Program-made: the position numbers and the translations under genes
The notes under the pieces: generated by a model
Told to the model about the DNA's origin: nothing
Database searches by the model: none
Seen by the model: only the letters and a program-made list of their open reading frames with translations
Assembly (NCBI GenBank): GCA_014860175.1
Contig: JACZKF010000534.1
Span: forward strand, 1 to 22,609
Direction: 5' to 3'
From: Desulfuromonadales bacterium
Lineage (GTDB): Bacteria; Desulfobacterota; Desulfuromonadia; Desulfuromonadales; JACZKF01
Length of the DNA stretch: 22,609 nt
In this document: positions 22,124 to 22,609 of the stretch, one piece after another
How positions within the stretch are numbered: position 1 is the first letter of the stretch
Layout of the letters: the number at the start of each line of letters is the position of its first letter

Positions 22124-22609
22124 ATGGCTGCCCAGATCATCGGCTTTGACGAGAAACAACAGCGGATCTCCACCCAGCAGCTGCTGCAGCAGATCTATGC
22201 GGGGCTGGAGCGGGGGGAGACGGAGTTCGAGGTGACCGCGGCCGGGCACCACAATATCGGTGGCCCCCTGTGGACCGCCGATGCTCGCCCCCTGCTCTTC
22301 ACGGTGAAAAACCCGGGCCAGAGGATCGGCTCCTTCGGCCTGGACGGCACCGAGATCGTCGTCGAAGGGTCGGCTCCGGCCGACGCCGGCTGGCTCAACG
22401 CCGGCGCCACCCTGACCATCAAGGGGGACGGGGGCGACACCACCGCCCACTGCGCCGCCAGCGGCAATATCTATGTGGCCGGCCAGGTGGGGAGCCGTTC
22501 CGGCTCGCTGATGAAGCACGATCCGGCCTATGATCCCCCCCAGTTCTGGATTCTGAAGAACACCGGCTCCTTCTCCTTCGAATTCATGGGGGGGGGGATC
22601 GCGGTGGTC
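22124..22609 (+). CDS. Glutamate synthase, GXGXG-domain subunit (GltB3/COG0070-like), cut by the window end
   Basis: The first 162 codons are open to the window end without a stop. AAGGG lies eight bases before the ATG. The sequence has the glycine-rich beta-helix character of the C-terminal domain of GltB: TAAGHHNIGGPL, VKNPGQRIGSFGLDGTEIVVEGSA, AGATLTIKGDGGDTTAHCAASGNIYVAGQVGSRSGSL with regular Gly spacing, then WILKNTGSFSFEFMGGGIAVV. In full-length GltB this domain is structural and helps form the ammonia tunnel. Here it is a separate third subunit, as in archaea. The rest lies beyond the window, so completeness cannot be judged. Confidence 0.88.
   Translation, partial: MAAQIIGFDEKQQRISTQQLLQQIYAGLERGETEFEVTAAGHHNIGGPLWTADARPLLFTVKNPGQRIGSFGLDGTEIVVEGSAPADAGWLNAGATLTIKGDGGDTTAHCAASGNIYVAGQVGSRSGSLMKHDPAYDPPQFWILKNTGSFSFEFMGGGIAVV

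Noticed and set aside
1..22609. Defence system, prophage or insertion sequence
   Set aside because: All recognised genes are housekeeping or small conserved unknowns; no integrase, transposase, toxin-antitoxin pair, restriction gene or tRNA attachment site was seen.

Overview
The window is a GC-rich, gene-dense chromosomal segment. Gene order and protein character suggest a deltaproteobacterium of the Desulfuromonadales type (Geobacter, Desulfuromonas, Pelobacter relatives). The pointers are the rng-rplU-rpmA-obgE-proB-proA-nadD-rsfS-rlmH-gpmI order, the long fused radical SAM/DUF2344 protein, a DksA/TraR-like regulator, a split ferredoxin-containing glutamate synthase with a sigma-54-type promoter, and sigma-70 boxes of the form CTTGACA. 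This is an inference from content; no 16S or similar marker is present. I see no tRNA, rRNA, CRISPR, transposase or phage gene, so the block reads as core chromosome.

Positions 1-14066 (minus strand, read right to left) are one long housekeeping run. It holds a radical SAM protein of unknown function, RNase G, ribosomal proteins L21 and L27 (own promoter, then a terminator), an unknown membrane protein coupled to the GTPase ObgE, the proline enzymes ProB and ProA (own promoter), NadD, ribosome silencing factor RsfS, the 23S methyltransferase RlmH, a DksA-like zinc protein, a LapA-LapB fusion, and phosphoglycerate mutase GpmI. The theme is ribosome assembly and RNA maturation, with NAD, proline, glycolysis and envelope functions attached. 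Many genes overlap or nearly abut.

Positions 14194-16016 (plus strand) hold a PHP-domain phosphoesterase, a small DUF4870 membrane protein and a beta-carbonic anhydrase. Convergent with these (16054-17389, minus) is an overlapping pair, a minimal J-domain protein and a metal-dependent hydrolase. A 62-residue orphan (17564-17752) and branched-chain aminotransferase IlvE (17900-18964, with a good terminator) follow on the plus strand.

Positions 19230-22609 (plus) start an archaeal-type split glutamate synthase operon: a class II glutamine amidotransferase subunit, a ferredoxin-FMN synthase subunit, and a GXGXG subunit cut by the window end. A good -24/-12 match lies 53 bp before the first gene, with an NtrC-like inverted repeat about 200 bp further up. 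IlvE and glutamate synthase are metabolically linked through glutamate.

The main non-genic signal is a set of short structured repeats at gene boundaries. Two copies of a zero- or one-base-loop AT-rich palindrome have 32-nt arms built from heptamers. A lone 32-nt arm of the same build runs into the end of the hydrolase gene. Two GC-rich arrays of 9-mers lie between genes of the minus-strand run. I did not find a new defence or mobile system; the repeats, the radical SAM protein, the J-domain/hydrolase pair and the ObgE-coupled membrane protein are the best leads.
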